Of a DNA stretch of 41,389 bases, positions 41,014 to 41,389 are shown piece after piece. A model generated the notes under the pieces. That model was not told the origin of the DNA, searched no databases, and saw only the letters and a list, made by a program, of their open reading frames with translations. Numbering within the stretch: position 1 is the stretch's first letter; each line of letters begins with the position of its first letter. The position numbers and the translations under genes are program-made. This stretch comes from Clostridiales bacterium (lineage in GTDB: Bacteria > Bacillota > Desulfotomaculia > Desulfotomaculales > VENG01). The DNA lies in the NCBI GenBank assembly GCA_021736985.1, contig JAIPEW010000025.1, forward strand, positions 1 through 41,389, given 5' to 3'.

Positions 41014-41389
41014 TTGTACGAGGCAAAATTAAAAGAACTGGGCATAGAACTGCCGGAACCGCCGAAGCCAGTTGCTGCCTACGGTCCTGCTGTAAAAATG
41101 GACAACCTGGTATTCTCTGCCGGGCAGATTCCTATTGTAGACGGAGAACTCAAATACAAGGGTAAAGTAGGAGAAGAACTGACAGAAGAAGACGGCTACA
41201 ATGCAGCCCGGACATGTATCTTAAACTGCCTTAGCGTAGTAAAAAGCGTCGCAGGCAGCTTAGACAATATTGAACAAATAGTAAAAGTAGTAGGTTTTGT
41301 AAACAGTGCCCCGGGCTACCAGAGGCAGCCATTTGTAATCAACGGGGCCTCAGAGCTGCTGGGAGAGATATTCGGCGACGCTGGTTATC
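41014..41389 (+). CDS. ridA: RidA (YjgF/TdcF) family enamine/imine deaminase, 3' end outside the window
   Basis: First 125 residues of a RidA-type protein; the frame runs off the right edge with no stop. Family members hydrolyse reactive 2-aminoacrylate and other enamines. Motifs: AAYGPAVKMDNLVFSAGQIPIVDGEL, NCLSVVKSVAGSLDNIEQIVKVVGFVNSAPGYQRQP. The C-terminal catalytic Arg region (usually near 105-110 in 128-residue RidA) is not in the standard spacing, since this one has an extra N-terminal stretch (KLKELGIELPEPPKPV) seen in the longer RidA subgroup. Start TTG 41014 with AGGAGGGA 7 bases upstream. Confidence 0.88.
   Translation, partial: MYEAKLKELGIELPEPPKPVAAYGPAVKMDNLVFSAGQIPIVDGELKYKGKVGEELTEEDGYNAARTCILNCLSVVKSVAGSLDNIEQIVKVVGFVNSAPGYQRQPFVINGASELLGEIFGDAGY

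Noticed and set aside
1-41389. CRISPR arrays, insertion sequences, rRNA genes or phage genes
   Set aside because: No regularly spaced repeats with spacers, no transposase or integrase frame, and no rRNA-like sequence were seen.

Overview
The window looks like the chromosome of an anaerobic, endospore-forming member of the Clostridia (Firmicutes), most like the Peptococcaceae/Desulfotomaculum-type lineages. The reasons are the sporulation genes (SpoIIP, SpoIVA, a Spo0E-like phosphatase with a perfect Spo0A box), the IspH-S1 fusion, the aroF-tyrA-aroA-cmk-plsC-ispH/rpsA order, and a corrinoid methyltransferase operon. The genus cannot be fixed from the sequence alone.

Layout. 1-4.9 kb: an RND efflux permease (cut by the left edge), its lipoprotein adaptor and a small heavy-metal-binding protein, closed by a hairpin terminator. 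4.9-10.1 kb, minus strand: a secreted GH73 glucosaminidase with copper-amine-oxidase-type repeats, then the p-aminobenzoate genes pabA-pabB-pabC. pabC ends inside a perfect 66-bp palindrome. 10.1-17.3 kb, plus strand: shikimate/tyrosine genes (aroF, tyrA, aroA) followed by cmk, plsC and ispH-rpsA. Both the pab and the aro operon have a hairpin/T-run in the leader, so both may be attenuated. 17.3-25.8 kb: DUF1614 membrane protein, SpoIIP, a DUF512 PDZ/Fe-S protein, der, plsY, gpsA, spoIVA. 25.8-30.65 kb: hom, thrB, lysC (with an internal in-frame start for a beta subunit) and a PGM-like 'proposed homoserine kinase'. Two short genes of unknown function follow.

31.5-36.3 kb: a five-gene operon with a SAM-dependent methyltransferase, an MttB-family methyltransferase without pyrrolysine, a methyl-THF/corrinoid methyltransferase, a corrinoid protein and a stand-alone MetH-type activation-domain protein. 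Together they resemble a methionine synthase split into modules, with the homocysteine module replaced by MttB. tRNA-Val(CAC) follows.

36.6-39.2 kb: an actin-like ParM homologue and a small ParR-like ribbon-helix-helix protein. An array of 11-bp direct repeats lies about 1 kb downstream and shares a 10-bp motif with the parM promoter; this looks like a chromosomal type II partition module with a parC-like site, and it is the most unusual structure in the window. The right end carries a ProC/F420-type NAD(P)-binding protein, a zinc-ribbon membrane protein with an apparently non-standard start, an FCD-type regulator, a Spo0E-like protein that starts with CTG, and a RidA-family gene cut by the right edge.

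All functions are read from motifs and context; no database search was possible.
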